From a bacterium (GTDB taxonomy: Bacteria; Hinthialibacterota; Hinthialibacteria; Hinthialibacterales; Hinthialibacteraceae), in contig WGLV01000010.1 of the NCBI GenBank assembly GCA_016125385.1, forward strand, positions 1-64,000: a DNA stretch of 64,000 nucleotides. Direction: 5' to 3'. The number at the start of each line of letters is the position of its first letter. The stretch's first letter is position 1. Position numbers and translations under genes: made by a program. This document shows positions 7,852-17,980 of this stretch, piece after piece. The notes beneath the pieces were generated by a model, which saw nothing but the letters and a program-made list of their open reading frames with translations, ran no database searches and was not told where the DNA came from.

Positions 7852-10506
7852 TCAGGGCGTTTCGTACAGGTTTCCGTTGGAGACTCCAGCCGTATCGCGG
7901 ATGACCAGTTCATACCATAGAGCGGGATTTGAATCCATCAGATTGACGCTGAAGCCATCGCCGTTCGCGTCCGGCTGAATGGCGGAAGACAGTTCCTGCG
8001 ATCGGCCGCCCCGGTTATCCAGCGCAAAGAGATTCGCTTCAAGACCTTCGCCCTTCCAGTTGAGAAGAAGCGGAGGCGCTTCAACCAGAGGCGGTCCCGA
8101 TCCCCAGTTGGCCCCCACGCTGGTTTTATTTGCGTTCCACTTCATGCCATCATTTTCGGAATATCCGGTCGCCACCAGCAACCAGTGATCGCCATCGTCA
8201 TCGGTCTTCATCCGGCTCATGAGAACGTTCGCCCAGTTCTGCATTAGATCGCCGAGTTCAAGCGAGACTCCACCGCCCAGATTGGCGGCGCCGCGAAACG
8301 GCTTGAAACCGATGAAGCCCCTGGTATCAGTCGCGGCGATCACCACGTAGGCTTCTGAGCCCTGATGATGCCATGTCAGTTCTCCGGTATCGGAGCGAAG
8401 CAGGATTTGCGAGGTGGGGATCTCCGGGTTGTCATTCGGCTCGGGTTCTTCGCCGATACGCGTCGCTACGCGGCGGAAATACGGCGCATTGGCGGGGATA
8501 TCGGTATACTGAATGGGTCGCTGCCAGAGCGAGCCATTGCGCTGCATCAAGCCATTCAAGTATTGATCGGACGAAAGCGAACCGTAGACGGGGTCTTCAC
8601 CAATGGCGACATCGCCCCGCAGCAGTATATTGGCGGCGATGGGCATGGCGAGCATCTTGGGCGTGTGTCCGGCGATATCGAAAAAGTTGTTGATGGATTT
8701 GTTTCGATACTGGTTGCTGTGACTGTAGGCGAAATAGAAGATTCCGTCCCAATCCTGAAACGCGGCGTATGCGGCCAGCAAGGGAATCGCCTCGGACGCG
8801 TAGGTGTTTGGCGCGGGGTGGTTGTATTCGGATACGGTATACGGGCGCCCGGCGATACGGGACCGCATCATGGTCAGAAGCGAGTTATCCAGGTTGGAAA
8901 CGATGGATTCGTTATCCACGTACCAGTCAACAGCGTCCCAGGCGCGATTAGGAAAAACCGGATGTTTCCAATACGCGTGGTCGTCGATGTAATCAAGCGG
9001 GAGCTGGGAAAGAACCGTGCTGAAGCCCAACTGGCTGCCGGTGACAAGCGATTGGACGCCAAGTTCGTTCTTGAGAAAGGCGTACATTTCGCGATTATAC
9101 GCGGTTTCACGGCCGACGATGAATTCATACCAATCATGTTTGGCTGTTTCGGTTTTGCGAGCGAAGACCGATTGCGGGAACCATGATACCGACTCATTTT
9201 CAAGCGATTCGGCGTCAGGAAGACCTTCAAACTGGCTTTCTGTGAGCGAGGCTCCTGCCAGCCAGAGGCTTCCAACACGACCGCCGAAGCCGCTCACATC
9301 AAAGCGGGCTACTGGTTCGTTCTGTGAAGGGCTGAAAAGGAACTCGAAACGCTTCCATTCATTCGTGACGGGTACGGTCTGAGCCGTATCCAAAAAACTC
9401 CACGGGTCGTGATTCATGCGGATACCCGTGCTGATGGTGACGCTGGGATCGGCCTTCATCCACAACACGGCTTTGTATACCTTATCCGCTTGCAGACTCA
9501 GATTCTGATAGACCAGTTGAATATACCAGCTTTCAGAACCAACCTTGTTCACATCAAGCTGTAGCGCATCTATTCCGTCGGGTCCGGCTCCAGGCAGTTT
9601 TCCTTTCGCCCCCTGCGCATCGTTCATGACTTGCAGATTCCATCCGTTCAAGCCCGATTTCAACAATTCTTCGCCGGAACCGGACGCGGGCGGCGCCCAC
9701 GCCTGCCGCACCTTTTCAGTGGAGCCGTAGCGTTCGCTCAGAAATTCGTTCCAGCTTTGCTGAAGGGGTTGCTGATACTCTTCTGGAAGAGAGTCGATAT
9801 CGCCATTGCGCCAGGCGTTGAGCAGGCCCGATTCATTGTTGATTTCGACCAGAGCGACGACCGGGTCATCGACATAGGCGAGACCGGTATAGGGATTTTT
9901 ATGAGTCAGGTAGTCGCGCGCGAATTGTTTCTGCAATTCGATCATGCGAGGGACGTAATGATCGGGGCCTTTGTCGTAGGTGGGCAACTGATCGACGTGG
10001 GTCAAGCCATCGGCGGCGACCATCTCGCGGCCCACCTTGAGATTGAGATCGACGTAGATTCCATTCTTTTTCAACTGAGCGACAAAATAATCAAGCCGAT
10101 CCATAACGTCCGGATCGAGCTCCTGCTTGGGCGCGACTCCTTCCTTCCAGACGCCGCTGGGGGCGCGCAGGGTATCATGATGATGAATGCGGACGCAATT
10201 GATTCCAAAGCGAGCCATGCGCGCGGCGACGCCTTCCGCGACGTCGTGATCGGGGAAGTCGCCGGTGAAGGCGGTGTTCACGCCAAGAAAGCGGATTCGT
10301 TTTCCGGCGCCATCGACGAAACGTCCATTTTCATCGATTTGGACAAAGCCATGTTTTCCCGCCGGTTTTTCCAGCAGTTCGCTGACGTTGGTGATATTGG
10401 ACGTCGCGTCGTCCCAAGGGAGAGGGAAGGGAATCAATTCTCCAGAGCAGGCCGAGGCGATCGATAAGAAGGCGACGCTGAAAACCAGAATCAAGCGTGA
10501 AGTCAT
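7852..10506 (-). CDS. Secreted clan GH-A glycoside hydrolase with an inserted CBM4/9-like domain
   Basis: An 884-residue exported glycosidase. The ATG at 10506 is preceded by AGAGGA and opens a signal peptide (MTSRLILVFSVAFLSIASA, then Cys). A GH5-like TIM barrel begins at VDGAGKRIRFLGVN. The probable acid/base is Glu225 in VEINNES and the probable nucleophile is Glu560 in TVSEYNHP, both classic clan GH-A contexts (NE and the strand-7 Glu). Between them, about residues 282-422, lies a separate beta-sandwich with the look of carbohydrate-binding family 4/9 (SWYIQLVYQNLSL, YKAVLWMKA, WKRFEFLF). The C-terminal 200 residues are beta-rich. The protein should hydrolyse a plant or algal polysaccharide outside the cell; the exact linkage is not determinable. 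It is transcribed alone. Confidence 0.85.
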   Translation of the reverse strand: MTSRLILVFSVAFLSIASACSGELIPFPLPWDDATSNITNVSELLEKPAGKHGFVQIDENGRFVDGAGKRIRFLGVNTAFTGDFPDHDVAEGVAARMARFGINCVRIHHHDTLRAPSGVWKEGVAPKQELDPDVMDRLDYFVAQLKKNGIYVDLNLKVGREMVAADGLTHVDQLPTYDKGPDHYVPRMIELQKQFARDYLTHKNPYTGLAYVDDPVVALVEINNESGLLNAWRNGDIDSLPEEYQQPLQQSWNEFLSERYGSTEKVRQAWAPPASGSGEELLKSGLNGWNLQVMNDAQGAKGKLPGAGPDGIDALQLDVNKVGSESWYIQLVYQNLSLQADKVYKAVLWMKADPSVTISTGIRMNHDPWSFLDTAQTVPVTNEWKRFEFLFSPSQNEPVARFDVSGFGGRVGSLWLAGASLTESQFEGLPDAESLENESVSWFPQSVFARKTETAKHDWYEFIVGRETAYNREMYAFLKNELGVQSLVTGSQLGFSTVLSQLPLDYIDDHAYWKHPVFPNRAWDAVDWYVDNESIVSNLDNSLLTMMRSRIAGRPYTVSEYNHPAPNTYASEAIPLLAAYAAFQDWDGIFYFAYSHSNQYRNKSINNFFDIAGHTPKMLAMPIAANILLRGDVAIGEDPVYGSLSSDQYLNGLMQRNGSLWQRPIQYTDIPANAPYFRRVATRIGEEPEPNDNPEIPTSQILLRSDTGELTWHHQGSEAYVVIAATDTRGFIGFKPFRGAANLGGGVSLELGDLMQNWANVLMSRMKTDDDGDHWLLVATGYSENDGMKWNANKTSVGANWGSGPPLVEAPPLLLNWKGEGLEANLFALDNRGGRSQELSSAIQPDANGDGFSVNLMDSNPALWYELVIRDTAGVSNGNLYETP

Positions 10507-10689
10507 GGATGAGGTTCCTCTCATGTTGGCGCGACCGGCCGCTTCGCTGAGCCCGATTCGCGAGTGAATCGATACGATGCAAATACGCCTTTTTATTGTA
10601 AGCATTGCGCGAATTTTTCATAACCGCTAGATTCCGGTTGTATCATTCATCACAGGATGACCCGCCGCTTTTGGAGAGGAGCCGAGGAG

Positions 10690-11106
10690 ATGGTTCGGAT
10701 GAGCCGGAAAACCAAACAAACGCTGATCGTCACGGAGGACGGGATCAACCAGACGAAACACGTCATCGAATTTCAATATCAGGACACGGCCGACAGCACC
10801 ACGTGGTCGCCCGCGATGGATATCTATGAAACCGAGGCGGAACTGGTGATTCTGGTTGAAGCGGCGGGGCTGAAAGAAGACTCTCTCCATCTTCACGCCG
10901 TGGACAACCGGCTGGTCATCAACGGCGAGCGGCATCTAAGCGAATCGAAAGACATCACGAGATACCATCAACTGGAAATTCAGTTCACCCCATTTCAAAA
11001 AACGATCGTATTGCCCGGCCTCATTGAAGAAAGCCGCGTGAAGGCGGAGTATAAGAACGGCATGCTGGCGATTCGAGTCGATAAACGGCATATCAAACAA
11101 TCATGA
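10690..11106 (+). CDS. Small heat-shock protein, Hsp20/alpha-crystallin family
   Basis: A protein of about 138 residues built around one alpha-crystallin domain (roughly residues 40-130): MDIYETEAELVILVEAAGL, then VDNRLVINGER, and the conserved A-x-x-x-NGML motif as AEYKNGMLAIRV. Such proteins hold unfolding clients as ATP-independent oligomeric chaperones. The start is ambiguous: the ATG at 10690 has GGAGAGGAG upstream, while the ATG at 10699 has GAGGAG nine bases before it. The stop overlaps the lon start by four bases (ATGA), so the two are translationally coupled. This places a holdase and the protease that removes its clients in one operon. No CIRCE inverted repeat was seen upstream. Confidence 0.93.
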   Translation: MVRMSRKTKQTLIVTEDGINQTKHVIEFQYQDTADSTTWSPAMDIYETEAELVILVEAAGLKEDSLHLHAVDNRLVINGERHLSESKDITRYHQLEIQFTPFQKTIVLPGLIEESRVKAEYKNGMLAIRVDKRHIKQS

Positions 11107-13538
11107 ATGAAATTCTCGAAGAAAAACCCTTAAAGTCCGAAGCGATCACCATTCCCGAGTGGCTGCCGGCGGTACCGCTGCATAACGCGGTATTGTTTCC
11201 CGGCGCCACGGCGCCCATCGCGGTATCGAGCGAGAACGCCGCGCAGGCGGTTGAACTGGCCGCGAAGGGGAACCGCTTGTTCGCGGCGGTGACGACGAAG
11301 TCGGACGACCCCGACGAGCCGCTCTCGCTGAAAAACGTGTACCGCACGGGTACGGCGGCGTTCATCATCCGCATGATGCGCGGCCCGGAGGAAGTGACTC
11401 AGCTCGTAACGCGCGGCGTGAACAAGGTGCGCATCACCAGCGTCCGGCACCGCAACGGCATTCCCTGGGCGCGCGTGCAGGTGATTCCTGAGGAATTCAA
11501 CCGCACCAGCACGGTCGAGGCGCTGATGCGCCAGCTGGCCGACATGGAAGAGCAGTTGATCAAGAAATCACCCGGCATCCCCAACGAACTGGAAGGGCTG
11601 CCATCATCGTTGCAGAACCCCCACCGGCTGGCGTACATGGGCTTGAGCCTGACGCGCGCCGACAAACACCGGCTGCAACAGGTGTATCAAACCGGCGAGC
11701 TGGAAAAGAAGCTAAGGATGGCGCTGAAAGAAGTCAGCCGGGAGCTGGAAATCGTCGAACTGGGCGGCAAGATTCAGAACGAAATCGAAACCAAACTCAG
11801 CCAGACTGAAAAAGAATACTATCTGCGCGAACAGCTGCGCGCGATCAGGAAAGAGCTTGGCGAAAGCGAAGACGAAAATGAAGAAGTAGACCTGATCCGT
11901 GAGCAGCTGGAAGAAACGCTGCTGCCCGAGCACGTCCGGGAAAAAACCGAGCAGGAACTGAAACGCTTCGAACGCATGCCGAACCATTCGCCGGAATACC
12001 CCATGCAGCGGACTTACCTCGAATGGCTGCTGGAGTATCCCTGGCTGGATCAAACGGAAGACAAGCTGGATATCCGCCGGGCGGAGCGCATTCTGAACGA
12101 GGATCATTACGACATCAAACAGGTGAAAGAGCGCATTCTGGAATACCTCGCGGTGCGCAAACTGAACCCTGACATCAAGGGGCCGATTCTGTGCTTCGTG
12201 GGTCCCCCGGGTGTGGGCAAGACCTCGCTGGGGCAATCGATCGCACGGTCGATGGGGCGTAAATTCGTTCGTCTCTCGCTGGGCGGGATGCACGATGAAG
12301 CGGAAATACGCGGACATCGCCGGACGTACATCGGCGCATTGCCCGGAGCGATCGTGCAGCAGATCAAACGCTCGGGCACGAACAACCCGGTTTTCATGCT
12401 GGACGAGATCGACAAAGTGGGGCGCGATTTTCGAGGCGATCCATCCTCAGCGCTTCTGGAAGTGCTCGACCCTGCGCAGAACAGCGCGTTCCGCGATCAT
12501 TACATGGAAGTAGACATCGACCTGAGCAAGGTGTTGTTCATCGCCACGGCCAACGTGCCCGATCGGATTCAGCCGCCGTTGCGCGACCGCATGGAAGAGA
12601 TTCGGCTGGCGGGATACACGACGCAGGAGAAAGAGCAGATCGCGTTGCGGTATCTGCTTCCACGAGCAATCACGGAAAACGGACTCAATCAAAGCGACGT
12701 GGAATTCGGCAAAGGCGCGCTTGAATTTCTTATTCAGGGTTATACCCGCGAAGCCGGCGTACGCAATCTGGAGCGCGTCCTTTTTTCAATCTGCCGGAAG
12801 ATCGCGGTGAAAAAGACGCGCAAGCAGTGGCGTAAAGTCAAAATCACTTCGGCGCGCATCGAAGATTTTCTGGGACCGGAGCGCTTTCTGGGTGAAACCA
12901 AGCAGCGCACGGCGCGCCCTGGCGTCGCGACCGGACTCGCTTGGACGCCGGTGGGCGGCGAGATTCTGTTCGTGGAGGCGCTGCCGATTCGCGGCGGTAA
13001 AGGCGGCGTTCTGCTGACCGGAAAACTGGGCGACGTGATGAAAGAATCAGCGCGGGCGGCGATCTCTCTGGTCCGGTCACGCTGTAAAAAACTGGGGATC
13101 GCGGAATCATTCTTCAAAGACCATGAGCTGCACCTGCACGTACCCGCGGGCGCGGTTCCAAAAGACGGCCCCTCAGCTGGCGTGACGCTGGCGACGGCGG
13201 TCGCCTCGGCGGCGTTGAAAAAGCCAGTACGCAACGACTTGGCGATGACTGGTGAAATCACGCTCACCGGTCAAGTATTGCCGGTCGGCGGAATCAAGGA
13301 AAAAGTATTGGCCGCGCATCGCGCGGGCCTGACGCATATTCTGCTTCCAGAGCGGAACCGGAAAGACCTTGATGAGATCGACAAGCCGATTCGGAAAGAA
13401 CTGACGTTTTATTTCGCGGAATCGATCGACGATGTTCTTCGTCAAGCGCTCTCACCCAGCGAAACCAGGAAAAGCAAAAGGAAGAGCACCCGGAAAAAAA
13501 GCGGCTCCACGTCATCAAGCCGCAAAAAGACGGCTTGA
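11103..13538 (+). CDS. lon: ATP-dependent Lon protease (LonA)
   Basis: An 811-residue full-length LonA. The N-terminal substrate-binding domain begins LPAVPLHNAVLFPG, followed by a long coiled-coil rich in Lys and Glu. The AAA+ module has Walker A GPPGVGKT at residues 367-374, Walker B FMLDEIDK and a sensor ATANVPD. The protease domain carries the Ser-Lys dyad, Ser691 in KDGPSAGV and Lys734 in GGIKEK, spaced 43 residues apart as in E. coli Lon. A Lys/Arg/Ser-rich tail ends the protein. It degrades misfolded and regulatory proteins in the cytoplasm. It is coupled to the small heat-shock gene by a four-base overlap and followed by a strong terminator. Confidence 0.98.
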   Translation: MNEILEEKPLKSEAITIPEWLPAVPLHNAVLFPGATAPIAVSSENAAQAVELAAKGNRLFAAVTTKSDDPDEPLSLKNVYRTGTAAFIIRMMRGPEEVTQLVTRGVNKVRITSVRHRNGIPWARVQVIPEEFNRTSTVEALMRQLADMEEQLIKKSPGIPNELEGLPSSLQNPHRLAYMGLSLTRADKHRLQQVYQTGELEKKLRMALKEVSRELEIVELGGKIQNEIETKLSQTEKEYYLREQLRAIRKELGESEDENEEVDLIREQLEETLLPEHVREKTEQELKRFERMPNHSPEYPMQRTYLEWLLEYPWLDQTEDKLDIRRAERILNEDHYDIKQVKERILEYLAVRKLNPDIKGPILCFVGPPGVGKTSLGQSIARSMGRKFVRLSLGGMHDEAEIRGHRRTYIGALPGAIVQQIKRSGTNNPVFMLDEIDKVGRDFRGDPSSALLEVLDPAQNSAFRDHYMEVDIDLSKVLFIATANVPDRIQPPLRDRMEEIRLAGYTTQEKEQIALRYLLPRAITENGLNQSDVEFGKGALEFLIQGYTREAGVRNLERVLFSICRKIAVKKTRKQWRKVKITSARIEDFLGPERFLGETKQRTARPGVATGLAWTPVGGEILFVEALPIRGGKGGVLLTGKLGDVMKESARAAISLVRSRCKKLGIAESFFKDHELHLHVPAGAVPKDGPSAGVTLATAVASAALKKPVRNDLAMTGEITLTGQVLPVGGIKEKVLAAHRAGLTHILLPERNRKDLDEIDKPIRKELTFYFAESIDDVLRQALSPSETRKSKRKSTRKKSGSTSSSRKKTA

Positions 13539-13569
13539 ACCACTCGGCCTGTTAACCAAAGAATCAAAA

Positions 13570-13624
13570 ATCGGTTTCGTTTTTTCAGCTATCGCTGGTA
13601 CAATTAAAACGAAGCCGATTTTTT
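13570..13624 (+). terminator. Rho-independent terminator after lon
   Basis: A 14-bp stem (ATCGGTTTCGTTTT with AAAACGAAGCCGAT, one G-T pair) is followed by six T. The loop contains a small CAGC/GCTG hairpin. It ends the hsp20-lon operon. The remaining 210 bp to the next start hold no gene I can support and should include the htrA promoter. Confidence 0.82.
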
Positions 13625-13838
13625 ATAGCATGATTCATCCGAGCCATATTCACATCTCCAGAAATCAGTTTTTTTTCATGCCGCGATGATTTCGATTGAT
13701 TCGGAATCTTCACTGCATGAACCGTTGCGTCCCGGCATCAATGTCGACAAAGCCGATGCGAGAATTTTTCGTTACCTTTGTCTCAGGCGCCCGTAAACTG
13801 AACGGCTACGGATCAAAACCAAACAGGGAGGCAGACAC

Positions 13839-15374
13839 ATGGTCCTCAGTTTTACCAGCCAGCGCCGTTACGCGACATACGGCATTGCGATTCTTATTGC
13901 GATTTTCAGCGTAAGCCCCGCCAGCTTCGCTCAAGATCATAATCTCGCCAAAGAACTCTCCAAAGCATTTCGCAGCGCGGTCGAAAGCGTTAATCCCGCT
14001 GTGGTCAGCATTCAGGCGGAAAGCAAAACCGAACCCGTTCAGTCAGCCGAGATTCCGGAATGGTTCAAACAATTTCTTCCGCCCGGTTATAACAACGGCG
14101 ATCAATCGCCCCAGGAACGCCGGATCGACTGGCAGGGTTCGGGCGTCATCATCAGCCCTGAAGGCGAGATTCTGACCAATAACCACGTGGTCTCTTACAC
14201 GAACCGGATGGGGCAGTCGACCGACGCCACCAAGATCAACGTGACCACCGCCGACGGCGGGTATTATGAAGCGGAAGTGGTCGCGGTCGATCCGCAAACC
14301 GACGTGGCGCTGATCAAGTTGAAAGACACCAAGGACAAGAAGTTTCCATTCGCGAAGTTCGGCGATTCGGACGCCATGCAGATCGGCGACTGGGTGCTGG
14401 CGATCGGGAATCCGTTCGGGCTGAATCAATCCGTATCGGAAGGCATTATCAGCGCCAAAGGACGTACTGGAGCCGACGTACCGGTCGGCGCGAACTCGGA
14501 ATTTCAGATCAAGGATTACATTCAGACGACAGCGGCGATTAATCCGGGTAACAGCGGCGGTCCGTTAATTAATCTCGATGGAGAGATCATCGGCGTCAAC
14601 AACGCCATTCAGACGGCGGGCGCCATCGCGGGCAACATCGGCATCGGGTTCGCAATACCTTCGAACCTGGCTAAAAAAGTCATCGACGACCTGAAGCAAT
14701 ACGGCAAGGTGAATCGCGGTTACCTGGGCGTGAAAGTTCAGGAAATTTCTCCCGAACAGCGTGAGTATTACATCAATGAATATGGAATTAATTACGGCGC
14801 GTTCGTGAAAGAAGTCCTGTCGGATTCTCCCTCGAAGAACGCGGGGGTTGAAGAAGGCGATCTGATTCTGCGGGTCGATGGCGTGAAAGTTCACGATTCA
14901 GGACACCTGATCAACCTGGTTACCGATCGCCGCGCCGGCGATAAAGTCGAGCTGCTGCTTTTGCGCAAAGGCGAACAACTCACCAAAACGGTTACACTCG
15001 CCGAACGGCCCGATACGATCGAAGTGGCCTCGGCCTCGACGCTGTCGGAAAAATACCTCGGCCTCGATCTGGATACTCTGACCGCTGAAAAGGCGAAAGA
15101 GCTAGGCTATCCGGAAGACCTGAAGGGCGTCCTGGTGACCGACGTGGTTCCCGGAAGTTCCGCCTCCCAGAAGAACATCGCTCAGAACGACGTTATCACG
15201 GAGATGAACGACAAACCCGTCGCCAATGTGGATGACGTGGAAGCGATTCTGACCAAGGTCACCGATGAGATGAAATCGGATAATGACGACGAAAGGCCGA
15301 TTCTGATGAAGGTGCATCGAGCTGGAAGCCGGTTGCACCCGATATTCGTCGCGCCTTACATCGAACTTAACTGA
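13839..15374 (+). CDS. htrA: Periplasmic HtrA/DegP-like serine protease with two PDZ domains
   Basis: A 511-residue Do-type protease. GGGAGG precedes the ATG, and the signal peptide ends near ASFA|Q. The trypsin-like domain holds the catalytic triad His116 (TNNHVVS), Asp155 (TDVALIKL) and Ser239 (NPGNSGGPL). PDZ1 spans about residues 270-365 (GYLGVKVQ through the VKVHDSGHL helix) and PDZ2 about 390-500 (YLGLDLDTL, VLVTDVVPGSSA). It degrades or refolds damaged envelope proteins. It follows the cytoplasmic hsp20-lon operon but is separated from it by a terminator, so it is probably transcribed from its own, likely stress-responsive, promoter. Confidence 0.97.
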   Translation: MVLSFTSQRRYATYGIAILIAIFSVSPASFAQDHNLAKELSKAFRSAVESVNPAVVSIQAESKTEPVQSAEIPEWFKQFLPPGYNNGDQSPQERRIDWQGSGVIISPEGEILTNNHVVSYTNRMGQSTDATKINVTTADGGYYEAEVVAVDPQTDVALIKLKDTKDKKFPFAKFGDSDAMQIGDWVLAIGNPFGLNQSVSEGIISAKGRTGADVPVGANSEFQIKDYIQTTAAINPGNSGGPLINLDGEIIGVNNAIQTAGAIAGNIGIGFAIPSNLAKKVIDDLKQYGKVNRGYLGVKVQEISPEQREYYINEYGINYGAFVKEVLSDSPSKNAGVEEGDLILRVDGVKVHDSGHLINLVTDRRAGDKVELLLLRKGEQLTKTVTLAERPDTIEVASASTLSEKYLGLDLDTLTAEKAKELGYPEDLKGVLVTDVVPGSSASQKNIAQNDVITEMNDKPVANVDDVEAILTKVTDEMKSDNDDERPILMKVHRAGSRLHPIFVAPYIELN

Positions 15375-15399
15375 TATTCACTGATTGCGTTACAGCGAG

Positions 15400-15429
15400 C
15401 GGGCCGTCTCAATCGAGACGGCCCGTTTT
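15400..15429 (+). terminator. Rho-independent terminator after htrA
   Basis: A perfect 11-bp stem (CGGGCCGTCTC with GAGACGGCCCG), loop AATC, followed by TTTT, lies 25 bp after the htrA stop. Confidence 0.88.
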
Positions 15430-15551
15430 GTATTGAGCGCCTGCTGATTTGTTTGAAAAAGCACGTATTTCCCCCGAGTGGATTGCTTGACGAAACGGGC
15501 GGTTGCAAGTATTTTTTCTACTGTGTCAATCGCCCCACCCGTAAACCGAAT

Positions 15552-15623
15552 GGTCCTATCGTCTAGGGGTTAGGACGCCAGGCTCTCATCTTGGAAACCG
15601 GGGTTCGAATCCCCGTAGGACCA
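15552..15623 (+). tRNA. tRNA-Glu (anticodon CTC)
   Basis: A complete cloverleaf. The acceptor stem is GGTCCTA pairing with TAGGACC, discriminator A. The anticodon arm CCAGG/CTTGG encloses loop CTCTCAT with anticodon CTC at 15585-15587, reading GAG. The T arm is CGGGG-TTCGAAT-CCCCG. The D arm ATCGTCTAGGGGTTAGGA is typical of tRNA-Glu. The CCA end is not encoded. It stands alone between htrA and the M15 peptidase gene. Confidence 0.96.
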
Positions 15624-15631
15624 ACTATTCT

Positions 15632-16375
15632 TTACCCCGCCGGCAGTAATTTCGCGTTGATTCCAAATCCCCATTTCTTTTTGTAATCCTCAAAAAACGA
15701 GGCGGACAGATTTTCATACCCTTTCAGGCGCGGCGTCGCGATGTAATCGTGCAGGTCGATCTCGCTCCATTGCCGCAGGTAAGGGATGGAGAGTTCCGCA
15801 AAACTCCAGTGCCAAGGTTCATAATGGTAGCCGGTGCGCTGGGGATCGTTGGTATAAGGGAGTAGAAAACCGTAGCGATGCGCGTTTTCGGTCAACCATA
15901 AGTGGAGCGGATGATAGACGCCGTCTTCGTCATCGAAGTGGTGAGGAGACAGTGGCTCAGCAGGGCGGGGCGGAGCCGCGTCGATGATATCCAGATCGGT
16001 TCCCCAATGATGACGCGAGGTTCCCGGGATGCTCGACCAGGTAACGATGGCATCGACGATCTCACGCCAGTTTTTCATGCGCTTCCTGTAGATATCGTAT
16101 TTTCGATTCCAGATTGAAAGCTGGTGGTCAAAACCTCGATAGCTGGAGTAGGAATACAGTTTTATTCCATCCTTGAGCGCATCAGCGGCCATCGCGGCGA
16201 ATGCGCCGGCGACGGGTTCGCGCAGGTTATAGTTCTTGCCATCAAACAAAGGCGGCTGGCTCAAACCGAGCAGTTCATCGATAGGAACGGTTGAATCAGC
16301 GGACCTGGCGGTATGAATCGCCGGGGCTCCGCAGAGGATTGAAGCCGACATTACTAATACATCGCGTCTTTTCAT
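15632..16375 (-). CDS. Exported M15B-type D-alanyl-D-alanine carboxypeptidase (VanY/LAS family)
   Basis: A 247-residue exported zinc peptidase. The N-terminus [19 protein letters not shown] resembles a Tat leader (twin Arg), with cleavage near ARSA. The LAS-family motifs are all present: SSYR at 77-80, the zinc pair His122 and Asp129 in S-x-H-x-x-G-x-x-x-D ([10 protein letters not shown]), and EPWHW at 186-190 with catalytic Glu186 and third zinc ligand His189. It should trim the terminal D-Ala of peptidoglycan stem peptides in the periplasm. The gene ends nine bases past the tRNA-Glu and is divergent from the oxidoreductase gene. Confidence in family is high; whether it is a di- or carboxypeptidase is less certain. 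Confidence 0.9.
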   Translation of the reverse strand: MKRRDVLVMSASILCGAPAIHTARSADSTVPIDELLGLSQPPLFDGKNYNLREPVAGAFAAMAADALKDGIKLYSYSSYRGFDHQLSIWNRKYDIYRKRMKNWREIVDAIVTWSSIPGTSRHHWGTDLDIIDAAPPRPAEPLSPHHFDDEDGVYHPLHLWLTENAHRYGFLLPYTNDPQRTGYHYEPWHWSFAELSIPYLRQWSEIDLHDYIATPRLKGYENLSASFFEDYKKKWGFGINAKLLPAG

Positions 16376-16611
16376 TCGAACTCTCTTTCATGTTTTTCTG
16401 TTCATTTCCGTCACCCAGCTGGACGGGAATCAATCACTCCAATTTGTATTCAGGATTGGATTTGATTTCAACCCGAGCCTCAATCGAAACCCAGCATGCC
16501 GGGGACGAGATCGTTTATTCGGGGGGCCGATCGCCCTTACCTTTTCGAACGTGTTTCCTGTATGATAATTCGGTTTTGAATGAAACCGATTCCGTACTTG
16601 AGGAAGATAAC

Positions 16612-17922
16612 ATGACGAATGAAACTCACGACGCAACCCGACGGACATTTTTGAAAACCTCGAGCCTTAGCGCGGCGGGCCTGACCGTGCTGAGTCACAA
16701 AACCTTCGCGCAAAGCGAAAAGAACGACGCGATTCAGTTGGGCATCATCGGCATCGGCGGCCGCGGCTCAAGCCTGCTCGACACGTTTTTGAAAAAGCAG
16801 GGCGCGAAATTCGTCGCGGTCTGCGACGTGTACGTGAAACGCCGCAAACGCGCGGCGGAAAAGGCCGGCTTGAACCCTGACGACCCGAAAGTCTGTTTCG
16901 CCGATTACCGCGAACTGCTGAAGCGCGACGATATCGACGCCGTTATCATCGCGACGCCGGACCACTGGCACTCGACTATCGCCATCGACGCGCTGAACGC
17001 CGGCAAGGACGTTTACCTCGAAAAACCGATGACCAAGACGGTCGAACAGGCGAAACAGGTTCATGAAACCGTGCAGAAGACCGGCCGGGTACTTCAGGTC
17101 GGCAGCCAGACGACCTCCAGCGACCAGTGGTGGAAGGTCAAGGACGTCATGCAGAAGGGTATGATCGGCAAATTGATCATGAGCCAGGGTTCTTATCACC
17201 GCAACTCGAAAGAGGGCGAGTGGAACTGGGATATCGACCCCAACGCGGGCCCCAAAGGAACCGGCGACGACTACATCGACTGGGATATGTGGCTCGGACC
17301 CGCCCCGAAACGCGAATGGAGCGCGGACCGCTTCTTCCGTTTCCGTAAATTCTGGGACTATTCAGGCGGTATCGCAACCGACCTGTTCTATCACGTGATG
17401 GCGCCGTTTAACATCTGCTGGCCGGAACCGCAGTTCCCGTACAAAGTCGCCTCCAGCGGCGGCATCTACGTGTTCAAGGATTCGCGCGAAGTGCCTGACA
17501 CGTTTGCCTTCATGGCGGAGTATCCCGGCGAACACCAGGTTGTGCTCTCTTCTTCCATGGCGAACGACACTCACATCCCCGGTCTGATCCGCGGGCATGA
17601 AGCGACCATCATGATCGTCGAACACGGCCAGTTCGAAGGGCGCACCGACCATATCACCGTCACCGCGCAGCGTCCCTTCGAGAAGGAATTCAAGGCGAAG
17701 TGGGGCGATACGGTTATCAAGATTCCGACCGAACCGCGCGAAGATCACTATGACAACTTCCTGCGTTGCGTACGGACCCGTGAAAAGCCGAACCTCGATT
17801 CGGGCACGGCGTACCGCGCGATGGTCACCATCGCGATGTCGGTCGAATCGTTCCGCTCGGGCAAGATTCTGTACTTCGACGAAAAGAACGAGAAAGTATT
17901 GGATACGCCTCCCAAGGCGTAA
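16612..17922 (+). CDS. Tat-exported Gfo/Idh/MocA family oxidoreductase
   Basis: A 436-residue NAD(P)-type oxidoreductase with a Tat signal (TRRTFLK at 9-15, hydrophobic stretch, FAQ cleavage). The ATG at 16612 has GAGGAAG upstream and puts the twin-arginine motif in the right place. The Rossmann fingerprint is GIIGIGGRG at 44-52. The EKPMTK motif and the [19 protein letters not shown] and YHVM segments are typical of the large secreted Gfo/Idh/MocA subfamily of planctomycete-like bacteria. These enzymes carry tightly bound cofactor through the Tat pathway and are thought to oxidise or rearrange sugars in the periplasm. The gene is monocistronic with its own terminator. Confidence 0.93.
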   Translation: MTNETHDATRRTFLKTSSLSAAGLTVLSHKTFAQSEKNDAIQLGIIGIGGRGSSLLDTFLKKQGAKFVAVCDVYVKRRKRAAEKAGLNPDDPKVCFADYRELLKRDDIDAVIIATPDHWHSTIAIDALNAGKDVYLEKPMTKTVEQAKQVHETVQKTGRVLQVGSQTTSSDQWWKVKDVMQKGMIGKLIMSQGSYHRNSKEGEWNWDIDPNAGPKGTGDDYIDWDMWLGPAPKREWSADRFFRFRKFWDYSGGIATDLFYHVMAPFNICWPEPQFPYKVASSGGIYVFKDSREVPDTFAFMAEYPGEHQVVLSSSMANDTHIPGLIRGHEATIMIVEHGQFEGRTDHITVTAQRPFEKEFKAKWGDTVIKIPTEPREDHYDNFLRCVRTREKPNLDSGTAYRAMVTIAMSVESFRSGKILYFDEKNEKVLDTPPKA

Positions 17923-17952
17923 ACCTCTACCGCGCAAGATATGGCGTAATCA

Positions 17953-17980
17953 AAAGGGCGGCTTTCGAGCCGCCCTTTCT
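17953..17980 (+). terminator. Rho-independent terminator
   Basis: AAAGGGCGGCT pairs with AGCCGCCCTTT around a TTCG tetraloop, followed by a T-rich run, 30 bp after the oxidoreductase stop. Confidence 0.9.
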
